A stretch of 64,000 nt of DNA from Paracidovorax avenae ATCC 19860 (GCF_000176855.2 NC_015138.1:4464001-4528000); one strand, 5' to 3'. Counted from the first letter of the stretch, positions 16,195-24,763 are shown. Translations and numbers: made by a program. Notes: generated from the sequence alone by a model not told the origin.

Positions 16195-17273
16195 GGTTGC
16201 GCGTCCTGGTCGTGGCCGGCGCCGAGTTCGCCGGTGTTGGTGAGTTCGCCGTCGCGCGCCATCTCCAGCGCGCGCACGATGGCCCGCCGGGCCAGTTCGA
16301 TCTTGAAGCGGTTTTCGCCCGGGCCACCGGGCGCGCCGTGGCCGCGCGCACCCTGCAGCACACGCTCGGCGGCCTGCGCGAACGCCTCGGCCGTGGGCTC
16401 GCGGCCCGCCAGGGCTTCCTCGGCCTCCGGCACACGCCAGGGCTTGTGGGCTACGCCGCCCACGGCGACGCGGGCCGTGCGGATGCGGCCGTCCCCGCCC
16501 AGGTCCAGCCCCGCCGCGATCGACACCAGCGCGAACGCGTATGAAGCACGGTCGCGCACCTTCAGGTAGGCGCCATGCTGCGCGAAACCCTGCGCCGGCA
16601 GCGCGATGTGGGTGATGAGTTCGTCGCTCGCCAGCACCGTGTCGCGGTCGGGCTCGCTGCCGGGCAGCCGGTGGAAGTCCGCGAAGGCAATCGTGCGCTC
16701 GCCGCGCGGGGAGCGCACGTGCACCACGGCCTCCAGCGCCGCCAGGGCCACGCACATGTCTGAGGGGTGCGTGGCGATGCACTGGTCGCTCGTGCCCAGG
16801 ATGGCCAATTGCCGCGCCAGCCCGTCGCGTGCCGGGCAGCCCGTGCCCGGCTCGCGCTTGTTGCACGGCACGGCCACGTCGTAGAAGTAGTGGCACCGCG
16901 TGCGCTGCAGCAAGTTGCCGCCGTTGGTGGCCATGTTGCGGATCTGCGGCGAGGCTCCGGCCAGGATGGCGGCCGCCAACAGCGGATAGCGCTCGCGCAC
17001 CAGCGGATGCTTCGCGGTGGCGGCGTTGCGGGCCATCGCCCCCAGGCGCACGCCGCCGCCCTCGGCCTCCTCGATGCCGGCGAACGGCAGGCGGCCCACG
17101 TCCACGAGGCGGCGCGGCCGCATCACGCTCTCCTTCATCAGGTCGATGAGGTTGGTGCCGCCGGCGATGAACTTCGCGGGCAGCACACGCTCGCTCGCAT
17201 GGTGCATGCCCTGCGGCATAGTGGCGAGCGCCATCTCGGCGTCCAGCGCCGGCACGTAGTCGAAGCCCCTCAT
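16191..17273 (-). CDS. Molybdenum hydroxylase FAD-binding subunit (PaoB-like)
   Basis: A 360-residue FAD-binding subunit. The flavin pyrophosphate loop reads AGGTNLIDLMK (residues 37-47), followed by NMATNGGNLLQRTRC. Cysteines C127, C137, C146 and C165 fit the extra 4Fe-4S cluster known from PaoB and from 4-hydroxybenzoyl-CoA reductase, and not from ordinary xanthine dehydrogenases. The C-terminal CO-dehydrogenase flavoprotein domain follows (AVGGVAHKPWRVPEAE). It passes electrons from molybdenum through the clusters to an acceptor. It overlaps both neighbours by four bases, showing a translationally coupled operon. Confidence 0.88.
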   Translation of the reverse strand: MRGFDYVPALDAEMALATMPQGMHHASERVLPAKFIAGGTNLIDLMKESVMRPRRLVDVGRLPFAGIEEAEGGGVRLGAMARNAATAKHPLVRERYPLLAAAILAGASPQIRNMATNGGNLLQRTRCHYFYDVAVPCNKREPGTGCPARDGLARQLAILGTSDQCIATHPSDMCVALAALEAVVHVRSPRGERTIAFADFHRLPGSEPDRDTVLASDELITHIALPAQGFAQHGAYLKVRDRASYAFALVSIAAGLDLGGDGRIRTARVAVGGVAHKPWRVPEAEEALAGREPTAEAFAQAAERVLQGARGHGAPGGPGENRFKIELARRAIVRALEMARDGELTNTGELGAGHDQDAQP

Positions 17274-17929
17274 GCCGCGCCCTCCCCGGCCTGCGCCGGC
17301 TGGGCCTGGTGCATGTGCTGCGACGGCTGCGAGGACGGCCGCATGGGCCCACGCAGCGGCACGCCCGCCACCTCAGCGACGGCCTGCACAATCTGCGGAT
17401 ACGCGCCGCAGCGGCACAGGTTGCCACTCATGCGCTCGCGGATGTCGTCGGCCGTGCGCACGCCGCCTTCGCCCAGCAGGCCCACGGCGGAGCAAAGCTG
17501 CCCCGGCGTGCAGTAGCCGCACTGGAACGCGTCGTGGTCGATGAAGGCCTGCTGCAGCGGGTGCAGCGCATCGCCGCCCCGCGGCGCACCGGCGGAGGCA
17601 GTACCGGCATCGGCACAGTCCCGCAGGCCCGCCAGGCCTTCGACGGTGGTGATGTGCGCGCCGTCGTGCATCACGGCCAGCGTCAGGCAGCTGTTGATGC
17701 GCTGCCCATCCACCAGCACCGTGCAGGCACCGCACTGCCCGTGGTCGCAACCCTTCTTGGTGCCGGTGAGCTGGAGCAGGTCGCGCAGCGTGTCGAGCAG
17801 CGTGACCCAGCAGGGAATATCGAGGTGCTGTGGCGTACCGTTCACGTGCAGGCGTACGGCGTGGATCGACACGGCGGAGTCGGCCGGACCGCTGGCGCGG
17901 GCGACCGACATGGGGTGGCTGGATGACAT
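17270..17929 (-). CDS. Molybdenum hydroxylase 2Fe-2S subunit (PaoA-like)
   Basis: A 219-residue iron-sulfur subunit, first gene of the operon. The plant-type 2Fe-2S cluster is held by C61, C66, C69 and C81 (CDHGQCGAC). The helical-domain cluster is held by C137, C140, C172 and C174 (CGYC, CRC). PaoA of E. coli carries a Tat signal; here the residues before the ferredoxin domain (MSSSHPMSVARASGPADSA) contain no twin arginine or hydrophobic core, so this complex may be cytoplasmic. The open frame extends about 90 codons further upstream but that extension is Arg/Pro-rich and has no leader character. The Gln/His-rich tail after residue 195 is unusual and probably disordered. Confidence 0.88.
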   Translation of the reverse strand: MSSSHPMSVARASGPADSAVSIHAVRLHVNGTPQHLDIPCWVTLLDTLRDLLQLTGTKKGCDHGQCGACTVLVDGQRINSCLTLAVMHDGAHITTVEGLAGLRDCADAGTASAGAPRGGDALHPLQQAFIDHDAFQCGYCTPGQLCSAVGLLGEGGVRTADDIRERMSGNLCRCGAYPQIVQAVAEVAGVPLRGPMRPSSQPSQHMHQAQPAQAGEGAA

Positions 17930-18132
17930 CTCGCTTCCTTCACGGCCGGTGGACGGAACAGTGTCGTCGGCAGGTGCGGCGGACCCTGTAGGAAGATCGC
18001 GCGCCCATGGTCGGCCTGGAGCGGCCCCAGGCGAACCGAACGCCTGCGGCGCGGGCCTCGTCGGAACCGCTTCGCCGGGCCGCGTCAACCGCCCGGGTGG
18101 CGCAGGGCCGCGCAGCGCCGTATGCTGCAGCC

Positions 18133-18807
18133 ATGTCTTCCGTGCCTCCATCCGGCCTGCGACCGGCCTCCGTCGTTTCCGCCGATCATCCAGATGCACG
18201 GGCAGCACCCGCGGTGGCCGGCATCATCCTGGCGGCGGGTGCAGCGTCGCGTTTCGGCAGCGACAAGCGCCGCGCCCTGCTGCCGGATGGCACGCCATTG
18301 CTCGCCGCCGTGGCCGGGTCTTTCGCGCGCGTCTTCGCGCGGACCTCCGTGGTCGTGCCCCCCCAGGATGACTTCGGCCTGGAGCTCTGCGCGCGCCTCG
18401 GGCTCGACGCCGTGCCGAACGAGCGCTGCGGCGAAGGCCAGGGCACCTCGCTCGCGGCGGCCATGCACTGGGCGCTGGCACAGCCCCGCCTGCAGGCCGT
18501 GGTGGTGGGCCTGGCGGACATGCCCTGGGTGCGCGACGACACGCTCGCGGCGCTGCGCGACGCGCTGCTGCAGCACCCTGGTGTGCCAGTCCTGCCGCTA
18601 TGGCAGGGCCGCCCAGGCAATCCGCGCGGCATTCCACGGCGGTATTTCGCATCCCTGGCACAGGCCGGCGGCGCGCAGGCAGCCGCGCACCGCATCGCCT
18701 GGGATGCGGCACGTACTGTCGCGGTGGATGACCGGGGCATCCTGCGCGACGTGGATACGCCCGACGACCTGGCAGGCGGTGCGGAGCCCATGCACCCGCC
18801 CCGGTGA
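18133..18807 (+). CDS. MocA-like molybdenum cofactor nucleotidyltransferase
   Basis: A 224-residue nucleotidyltransferase. The signature loop AGIILAAGAASRFGSDK (residues about 32-48) and the DMPW metal-binding segment are those of MocA/MobA-type enzymes, which attach CMP or GMP to molybdopterin. It is divergent from the aldehyde oxidase operon, with about 200 bases between the two starts. The neighbourhood therefore supports a role in making molybdopterin cytosine dinucleotide for that enzyme, as MocA does for PaoABC. Substrate (CTP or GTP) is inferred from context. A hairpin terminator follows. Confidence 0.85.
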   Translation: MSSVPPSGLRPASVVSADHPDARAAPAVAGIILAAGAASRFGSDKRRALLPDGTPLLAAVAGSFARVFARTSVVVPPQDDFGLELCARLGLDAVPNERCGEGQGTSLAAAMHWALAQPRLQAVVVGLADMPWVRDDTLAALRDALLQHPGVPVLPLWQGRPGNPRGIPRRYFASLAQAGGAQAAAHRIAWDAARTVAVDDRGILRDVDTPDDLAGGAEPMHPPR

Positions 18808-18871
18808 CTGCGCGCGTGCGCGATGGCACGATTTCGTAAGCGTGCGCCCGTCCTACATTACCGCCGCGCAG

Positions 18872-18912
18872 GCGCTCCGGAAGATGCACCGGAGCGCGGG
18901 CGTTTTGCTTTT
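18872..18912 (+). terminator. Rho-independent terminator after the MocA-like gene
   Basis: A perfect 9-base stem (GCGCTCCGG / CCGGAGCGC, 18872-18880 and 18889-18897) with an 8-base loop is followed by GGGCGTTTTGCTTTT. It ends the nucleotidyltransferase transcript before the dehydrogenase gene. Confidence 0.8.
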
Positions 18913-18945
18913 CGCGCCCCGACTTCGCGAAAGGCAGAACCCTCC

Positions 18946-20094
18946 ATGCTGGCAATGAACTACCGCGGCCCCTACCGCGTGCGCGCATCGCACAAGGCCG
19001 AACCCGACATCGAACACCCCAACGATGCCATCGTGCGCGTCACGCGCGCATGCATCTGCGGCTCGGACCTGCACCTCTACCACGGCCTCGTGCCCGACAC
19101 GCGCGTGGGCACGACCTTCGGCCACGAATTCACCGGCGTGGTCGAGGCCGTGGGCCCTTCGGTGCGCAACCTGAAACCCGGCGACCACGTGCTGGTGCCC
19201 TTCAACATCTTCTGCGGCTCCTGCTACTTCTGCCAGAAGGAGCTGTACGGCAACTGCCACAACACCAACCCCGAGGCCACGGCCGTGGGCGGCATCTACG
19301 GCTATTCGCACACCACCGGCGGTTATGACGGCGGCCAGGCCGAGTACGTGCGCGTGCCGCTGGCCGACGTGGGCCCGCAGGTCATCCCCTCCGACCTCGA
19401 CCTGGACGATGCCGTGCTGCTCACCGATGCCCTGCCCACCGGCTACCAGGCCGCGGAGATGGGCGACATCCAGGAGGGCGACACCGTCGTGGTGTTCGGC
19501 GCCGGGCCCGTGGGCATCTTCGCGGCGCGCAGCGCCTGGCTGCTCGGCGCAGGGCGCGTGATCGTAGTGGACCACGTCGAATACCGGCTCGACTTCGTGC
19601 GCCAGTACGCCCCCTGCGAGACGGTGGACTTCAAGAGCGTGCGCGACATGGCCGTGCACCTCAAGCACATGACCGACGGCCTCGGGCCCGATGTGTGCAT
19701 CGATGCCGTGGGCTGCGAGGCCGCGGGCTCGTTTGCGCAATCCCTCACGGGCGTGCGGTTGAAGCTGCAGGGCGGCGCGGCCACGGTACTGCACTGGTGC
19801 ATCAATTCCGTGCGCAAGGGCGGCAATGTGTCGATCGTCGGCGTGTACGGCCCCACCTTCAACGCCGTGCCCATCGGCAACGCCGTGAACAAGGGCCTGA
19901 CCCTGCGCATGAACCAGGCCAGCGTGAAGCGCCACCTGCCCCGCCTCATCGAGCACATCCAGGCCGGGCGCCTGAAGCCCCGCGAGATCATCACCCACCG
20001 CTTCGCGCTGGAAGACATCGCCGAGGCGTACCACACCTTCTCCAGCAAGCTGGACGGCTGCATCAAGCCGGTGATCGTGCCCCCTGCCGCCTGA
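18946..20094 (+). CDS. Zinc-dependent alcohol/formaldehyde dehydrogenase
   Basis: A 382-residue medium-chain dehydrogenase. Catalytic zinc ligands are C38, H60 and E61 (GHEFTG); the structural zinc is held by C90, C93, C96 and C104. The NAD-binding loop is GAGPVG at 185-190, followed by the acidic VDH that favours NAD over NADP. Length and the insert after the NAD domain resemble glutathione-independent formaldehyde dehydrogenases and threonine/sorbitol-type enzymes. It oxidises an alcohol or hydrated aldehyde in the cytoplasm. It lies 44 bases ahead of a small membrane-anchored protein on the same strand and is probably co-transcribed with it. The exact substrate is not readable. Confidence 0.85.
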   Translation: MLAMNYRGPYRVRASHKAEPDIEHPNDAIVRVTRACICGSDLHLYHGLVPDTRVGTTFGHEFTGVVEAVGPSVRNLKPGDHVLVPFNIFCGSCYFCQKELYGNCHNTNPEATAVGGIYGYSHTTGGYDGGQAEYVRVPLADVGPQVIPSDLDLDDAVLLTDALPTGYQAAEMGDIQEGDTVVVFGAGPVGIFAARSAWLLGAGRVIVVDHVEYRLDFVRQYAPCETVDFKSVRDMAVHLKHMTDGLGPDVCIDAVGCEAAGSFAQSLTGVRLKLQGGAATVLHWCINSVRKGGNVSIVGVYGPTFNAVPIGNAVNKGLTLRMNQASVKRHLPRLIEHIQAGRLKPREIITHRFALEDIAEAYHTFSSKLDGCIKPVIVPPAA

Positions 20095-20138
20095 TCCGCC
20101 GCCCCCGCCCGCAACGCACGGAAAGAAAGGATTTCCCC

Positions 20139-20654
20139 ATGGCCACCGCCACCATCCACATCGATGCCACCCCGCCGGGCCCGCGCGCCCGCGCCGATGC
20201 CGCGAACATCCCCGGCTGGGGCGCCGACCTGCGCCGCGAAGACCGCCCCGCCGTGCCGCGCGAGCGCACCCCGCCGCGCATCGACGTGCCCTGGGACAAG
20301 CCCGCGGCCCAGATTCCCACGGTGGAGGTGCTGCATTCCATCGAACGCCCAGGGCTCACGCCGGTCTTCGGCACCACCGTACCGCCCTCGGGCGCCAGCG
20401 GCATGCTGCGCCGGCTGGCCTTCCGCCTGAGCGAGAGCGACGTGCGCCACTGGCTGCTGCTCCTGCTGGCCGACCGCATCAACGTGCTGGAAGGCCTGGT
20501 GCACGACCTCGTGCATGGCCGCGTGCCCCAGGTGCTGCACGAGATGGGATTGAACGCGCACTGGCGCGAGCACCGCGAGCGCGCACTGCGCGCCGTGGCG
20601 GCGCTCGCCGGGCTGGTGCTGGCACTGATCGCGCTGGCGCGCCGCCTGTTCTGA
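20139..20654 (+). CDS. Small C-terminally anchored protein of unknown function
   Basis: A 171-residue protein that I do not recognise. Residues 1-75 are Pro/Arg/Ala-rich with no fold signature. Residues about 88-145 look helical and amphipathic (SESDVRHWLLLLLADRINVLEGLV). The last 24 residues hold one hydrophobic segment with basic flanks, so it could be a tail-anchored inner membrane protein with its N-terminus in the cytoplasm. A good ribosome binding site (GAAAGAAAGG) precedes the ATG at 20139. It follows the zinc dehydrogenase by 44 bases and may tether or assist it; that is inference from position only. Confidence 0.7.
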   Translation: MATATIHIDATPPGPRARADAANIPGWGADLRREDRPAVPRERTPPRIDVPWDKPAAQIPTVEVLHSIERPGLTPVFGTTVPPSGASGMLRRLAFRLSESDVRHWLLLLLADRINVLEGLVHDLVHGRVPQVLHEMGLNAHWREHRERALRAVAALAGLVLALIALARRLF

Positions 20655-20669
20655 CGGCGCGCACGCCGT
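20654..20669. terminator. Short hairpin between convergent genes
   Basis: ACGGCG / CGCCGT form a perfect 6-base stem with a CGCA loop exactly in the 15-base gap between two convergent stop codons. It lacks a T-run, so it is at most a weak terminator. Confidence 0.3.
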
Positions 20670-21305
20670 TCAGCGCACTTCCGTCACGAACTGCTCGCGC
20701 GGACGGCGCACCTTCTCCAGGTTCACCAGCCAGTCACCCTCGGGCTGGCGGTAGCCCAGCGGCAGGAGGGTGACGCTGCGCAGCCCGCGCGCACGCAGGC
20801 CCAGGATCTCGTCCACCGCCTCGGGCTGGAAGCCCTCCATCGGCGTGCTGTCCACCTGCTCGGCGGCAGCGGCGATCAGCGCCGCGCCGAAGCCGATGTA
20901 GGCCTGCCGTGCGGCGTGCTGGAAGTTCACCTCCGCGCCGCGCTGCGGGTACGAGCCCAGCAGCATGTTGCGGTAGTTCTCCCAGCCTTCGTTGCGGAAG
21001 CCCCGCACCTCGTTGGTGTAGTCGAACATCGCGTTGATGCGCTCGGCCGTGTAGTCGTCCCAGGCCGCGAACACCAGCAGGTGCGAGCCGTCCGTCACCT
21101 GGGCCTGGTTCCACGCCACCTCGCGGATGCGGGCGCGCACGTCGGGGTTCGTCACCACGATGACCTCGAAGGGTTGCAGGCCGCTGGAGGTGGGCGCCAG
21201 TCGGGCCGCCTCCACGATGCGGTCCACCTTGTCCTGCGGCACGGCGCGGGCGGGGTCCATCTTCTTCGTGGCATAGCGCCACTGCAGCACATCGAGCAAT
21301 TCCAT
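20670..21305 (-). CDS. Nitroreductase-family NAD(P)H oxidoreductase
   Basis: A 211-residue FMN-dependent oxidoreductase of the NfsB/YdjA-like nitroreductase family. Landmarks are the N-terminal RYATKKMD, the FMN-binding AARLAPTSSGLQPFEVIVV (residues about 32-50) and the late VTLLPLGY loop. Such homodimers reduce nitro groups, quinones or other electrophiles with NAD(P)H in the cytoplasm. It stands alone, convergent to the small anchored protein. The start at 21305 (MELLDVLQWRYATK) fits the family N-terminus. Confidence 0.88.
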   Translation of the reverse strand: MELLDVLQWRYATKKMDPARAVPQDKVDRIVEAARLAPTSSGLQPFEVIVVTNPDVRARIREVAWNQAQVTDGSHLLVFAAWDDYTAERINAMFDYTNEVRGFRNEGWENYRNMLLGSYPQRGAEVNFQHAARQAYIGFGAALIAAAAEQVDSTPMEGFQPEAVDEILGLRARGLRSVTLLPLGYRQPEGDWLVNLEKVRRPREQFVTEVR

Positions 21306-21436
21306 GGGTCGGTCCTGGTTGTAGGGGTTGAGGATTCAGGAACGGCCGAGTGTAGAAGCGGCCGCCAAGCCGCGCTCGCACGGGGAATTGCACGCCGTGG
21401 TACAAGGCCGCGCCACCGGGCACGCCCCGCCCAGCC

Positions 21437-21868
21437 TCAGCCGAACAGCCCGCCCTCGTCCAGCAGCGCGAAGGCGATCTCCGGCCGCCGCTCCATCCCC
21501 CGGCGGATGGCCGCGGCGATCGCCTGCCGCGTCTTGCGGCACAGTCCGCGCTGCTCGTGCACCAGGATCGCGATGCCGCGCAGCGTGCGCACCTCGTTCG
21601 CTCCCTGCGAGATGCTCAGCCGGATGCCCAGTTGCTCTTCCAGCCGGCCCTCGATGCGGCGCAGGTCCGCCAGGCTCTCGATGGTCTCCAGGCGCTGCAC
21701 CAGGCGCTTCTCTTCGTCGCGCGTGAGACGCAGCACCCGGCGGTCCGCATCCGGCGCCGCCAGCATCGCCTGCAGGTCGCAATTGCAGGCGCCGGGCGGG
21801 CACTCCGTGCGCACCGGCACGGGGAAGGGCATCGCGGAGGAAGGGGACGGGGACATGCCGGCGGACAT
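21437..21868 (-). CDS. Conserved-looking Cys-rich protein of unknown function
   Basis: A 143-residue protein I cannot name. It has a short Pro/Ser-rich N-terminus, a striking ECPPGACNCD motif (C23, C28, C30) and a fourth cysteine C110 in RGLCRKTRQ. Between them is a charged helical stretch (LTRDEEKRLVQRLETIESLADLRRIEGRLEEQLG). Four cysteines in this arrangement could bind a metal or an iron-sulfur cluster, which is inference. The start may be 21868, 21856 or 21832; all keep the Cys motif. It lies 64 bases downstream of the NrtR-like regulator on the same strand, so they may share a transcript. Confidence 0.65.
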   Translation of the reverse strand: MSAGMSPSPSSAMPFPVPVRTECPPGACNCDLQAMLAAPDADRRVLRLTRDEEKRLVQRLETIESLADLRRIEGRLEEQLGIRLSISQGANEVRTLRGIAILVHEQRGLCRKTRQAIAAAIRRGMERRPEIAFALLDEGGLFG

Positions 21869-21932
21869 CGTGCCTGCATTCTAGGAAGGCCGGCGTGCCC
21901 CCGTGCCACCGGGGGCAAACCTTGGACAGGCT

Positions 21933-22649
21933 CTAGCTATTCAGGCCCCGCGGCACCACGGACAGGGACCGGCGGAAGGCCTCCCGCAGCCGGTACACCT
22001 GCGCCGGCCGGTGCGCCGCGCCGGACTCCATCAGCCCGTCTATTGGCTCCAGCATGCCCAGTTCCTCGATCTTGCGGCGAAAGCTCACCTTGTTCACAGG
22101 CTCGCCCAGCACCGCCTCGTACACCGCCTGCAGCTGCGGCAGCGTCATGCGCTCCCCGCAGAAATACACCGGCAGCGACGAGTACTGGCTCTTGGACCGC
22201 ACCCGCGACACCGCCAGGGCCACCATGTCCGCATGGTCGAAGGCCAGCACCGGCAGCGCGCCCACGGGTGCCACCTGCAGCCGCTCGCTGTCTTCCGGCA
22301 ACAGCTCCGCAGGCACCAGCGCGCAATAGACGATGGAGACGGACCAGCCGCGCGGATCGCGCCGCGCCCCGGAATAGGTCGCCAGCTGCTCCAGGTAGGG
22401 GCTGGCGATGCCCGTCTTCTCGCGCAACACGCGGGCCGCCGCATCCCACGCCGTGGCGTCCTCCTGCGCATGGATGAAGCCGCCCGGCAGCGCCCATCCG
22501 CCCGCGTGCGGCCCGTCGGCCCGCCGCAGCAGCACGGCGTGCAGCACCCCGCCCTTCAGCGTCAGCAGCACCACGTCCACCGTGCAGAGGATGGCGGGAA
22601 AGCCGGGGTCCGGAACGACGGGAGAAAGAACGGGAGCAGGCGCGGCCAT
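21933..22649 (-). CDS. NrtR-like Nudix transcriptional regulator
   Basis: A 238-residue two-domain protein. The N-terminal Nudix-like domain (about 20-150) has a degenerate Nudix box, GGFIHAQEDATAWDAAARVL followed by REKTG. The C-terminal part (about 165-235) reads as a winged helix (MTLPQLQAVYEAVLG, then NKVSFRRKIEELG). This is the layout of NrtR, which senses ADP-ribose or related NAD metabolites and represses NAD-biosynthesis or sugar genes. It is divergent from a secreted 5'-nucleotidase gene, so nucleotide or NAD scavenging is a plausible target. ATG 22649 (MAAPAPV) was preferred over an upstream ATG at 22721 because the extra residues look unconserved. Confidence 0.8.
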   Translation of the reverse strand: MAAPAPVLSPVVPDPGFPAILCTVDVVLLTLKGGVLHAVLLRRADGPHAGGWALPGGFIHAQEDATAWDAAARVLREKTGIASPYLEQLATYSGARRDPRGWSVSIVYCALVPAELLPEDSERLQVAPVGALPVLAFDHADMVALAVSRVRSKSQYSSLPVYFCGERMTLPQLQAVYEAVLGEPVNKVSFRRKIEELGMLEPIDGLMESGAAHRPAQVYRLREAFRRSLSVVPRGLNS

Positions 22650-22785
22650 GGATGGACAGGAAGGAAGGGATCGCAACAGATCCGGAGTGTGCCCCCAATC
22701 GCTTTCTCCGCCCTCCCCCATTCATCGTTCTGTCACGCCGCGCCGCAAGCATGCGGGCTTTGTCACAAGCAGTAAGGAGAACGCC

Positions 22786-24741
22786 ATGATGGCCAACGTG
22801 GGGAAACACAAGCAGCAAGCGCTGCGCCGCATCCTGGGGCACCGTATCCTGGCGCGGAGCGCGGCGGTGGCCGTGGCGGTCCTGATGGCGGCCTGCGGCG
22901 GAGGCGGATCGGGTAGCGGAGTCTTCCAGGGCGAGCCGATGGAGCTCACCATCCTGCACATCAACGACCACCACTCCACGCTGGAGTCCAGATCCCGGAC
23001 CCTTCAGCTCTCCACGGGCGGCTCCACGCCCGCCACCGTGGCCGTGGACGCAGGCGGCTTTCCGCGCGTCACCGCCGCCATGGACGAACTCTCCAGGCGC
23101 TCGGCCAACGTGCTCAAGCTGCACGCGGGCGACGCCCTCACCGGCACGCTGTACTTCAACCGCGCGGGCGCCGACGGCGAGGCCGATGCGGCAATGATGA
23201 ACACCGTCTGCTTCGATGCCTTCACGCTCGGCAACCACGAGTTCGACAAGGGCGACACCGGTCTGAAGAACTTCCTCGACCTGCTGCACAAGGGCCCCTG
23301 CCAGACGCCCGCGCTGAGCGCCAACGTGCGCTTCGGCGCCGGCTCCGCGCTCAACGCCGCCAAGGCACCGGGCGCCGTTCAGGCCTCCACCGTCGTGGAA
23401 CGCGCCGGCCAGAAGATCGGCATCGTCGGCCTCACCGTCGCCGGCAAGACCAAGGCCTCTTCCAGCCCCGATCCGGACACCACCTTCGAGGACGAAGCCA
23501 CCGCCGCCCAGCGCGAGATCGACCGCCTGCGCGGCCAGGGCATCAACAAGATCGTGCTCATGAGCCACATCGGCTACGACGCCGACCGCCAGATCGTGCC
23601 GAAGCTCTCGGGCGTGGACGTGGTGGTGGGCGCCGATTCGCACACCCTGCTCGGCCCGGACGCGCTCAAGGCCACCGGCGTGGGCACGCCCGGCGGCGCC
23701 TACCCGACGCGCACCACCGACAAGGACGGCCGCACCGTCTGCATCGTGCAGGCCTGGGAATACGCCCAGGTGGTGGGCGAGCTGAAGGTGAGCTTCGACG
23801 CCGACGGCAACGTCACCCAGTGCGCCGGCACACCGCACGTGCTCATCGGCGACAACTTCACCATCGGCGGCAAGGCCCCGACGGATGCGGAATCGAAAGC
23901 CCTGCAGGCCAGCGTGGCCGCCACCGGCTTCCTGCGCGTGACGCAGCCCTCCACCGCGGCCACCGCCACCCTGCAGCCCTTCAAGGACCGCGTGGCCGTC
24001 TTCAACCGCACCCAGGTCGCCGTGGCGCCCGAGGAACTGTGCTCCCGCCGCGTGCCCGGTGGCGCCGGCTCCACCGACTACAGCCGCTCCAGCGCCGCCT
24101 GCAACGCCGAAGGCAGCGTGAGCGCGCGCGGCGGCGACATCCAGCAACTCGTCGCCCAGGCCTACCTCGACGTGGCCAACGCCCGCTACGGCGGCGCCGA
24201 CATCTCGCTGCAAAGCGGCGGCGGCGTGCGCATCCCCCTGCAGGGCACCGTCTCGGCCGCCCAGGGCATCCAGGTCCTGCCCTTCGGCAACATGCTCTTC
24301 CGCCTCGACGTGACCGGCACGGAAGTGAAAGCCATGCTGGAGGACGGCATGGAAGCCGTCTTCGGCACCGGCGGCTCCACCGGCCCGTACCCCTACACCG
24401 GCGGCTTGCGCTTCGACGTGAACGCCGCCGCCGCGGCGGGCCAGCGAGTCTCCGGCATCGAAGTGCGCAATGCCGCCTCGGGCGCGTGGGAGCCACTGAA
24501 TGCCACGAAGACGTACAAGCTGTTCGTGCTGAGCTTCAATGCCACCGGTGGCGATGGGTACAAGACGCTGGCGGCCGTGCCTGCGGCGCGGCGGCTGGAT
24601 ATCGGGGTGCTGGATGCGGATGTGTTTTTCAGCTACATCGAGAAGCAGGGGAAGGATGGGGCGACGGGGTTGCCGGTGCTCAAGCGGTTGCCGCGGGAGT
24701 TGTACAGCACGAAGACGTTTCAGGGACCTGGAGCAAGGTAG
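22786..24741 (+). CDS. Lipoprotein 5'-nucleotidase / 2',3'-cyclic phosphodiesterase family
   Basis: A 651-residue metallophosphatase of the UshA/NucA type. A lipoprotein signal peptide ends at the lipobox LMAAC (C37). The N-terminal catalytic domain has ILHINDHH (D61, H63 region) and the GNHEFD motif (N150, H151), which bind two metal ions. The C-terminal 5'-nucleotidase domain (about 400-610) gives substrate specificity (SLQSGGGVRIPLQG, LPFGNMLFRLDVTG). It dephosphorylates extracellular nucleotides, and many family members also hydrolyse UDP-sugars or NAD. It is divergent from the NrtR-like gene. The final 70 codons use G- and T-ending codons far more than the C-ending body of the gene, so that end may have a separate origin. 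Confidence 0.88.
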   Translation: MMANVGKHKQQALRRILGHRILARSAAVAVAVLMAACGGGGSGSGVFQGEPMELTILHINDHHSTLESRSRTLQLSTGGSTPATVAVDAGGFPRVTAAMDELSRRSANVLKLHAGDALTGTLYFNRAGADGEADAAMMNTVCFDAFTLGNHEFDKGDTGLKNFLDLLHKGPCQTPALSANVRFGAGSALNAAKAPGAVQASTVVERAGQKIGIVGLTVAGKTKASSSPDPDTTFEDEATAAQREIDRLRGQGINKIVLMSHIGYDADRQIVPKLSGVDVVVGADSHTLLGPDALKATGVGTPGGAYPTRTTDKDGRTVCIVQAWEYAQVVGELKVSFDADGNVTQCAGTPHVLIGDNFTIGGKAPTDAESKALQASVAATGFLRVTQPSTAATATLQPFKDRVAVFNRTQVAVAPEELCSRRVPGGAGSTDYSRSSAACNAEGSVSARGGDIQQLVAQAYLDVANARYGGADISLQSGGGVRIPLQGTVSAAQGIQVLPFGNMLFRLDVTGTEVKAMLEDGMEAVFGTGGSTGPYPYTGGLRFDVNAAAAAGQRVSGIEVRNAASGAWEPLNATKTYKLFVLSFNATGGDGYKTLAAVPAARRLDIGVLDADVFFSYIEKQGKDGATGLPVLKRLPRELYSTKTFQGPGAR

Positions 24742-24763
24742 GAAAACCACCGGCGCCGGGGAG

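Noticed and set aside
12728..16435. A single 1235-codon frame spanning XdhC and part of the large subunit
   Set aside because: Only the 12728-13807 part has XdhC features; upstream it is an out-of-frame reading of the large subunit gene.
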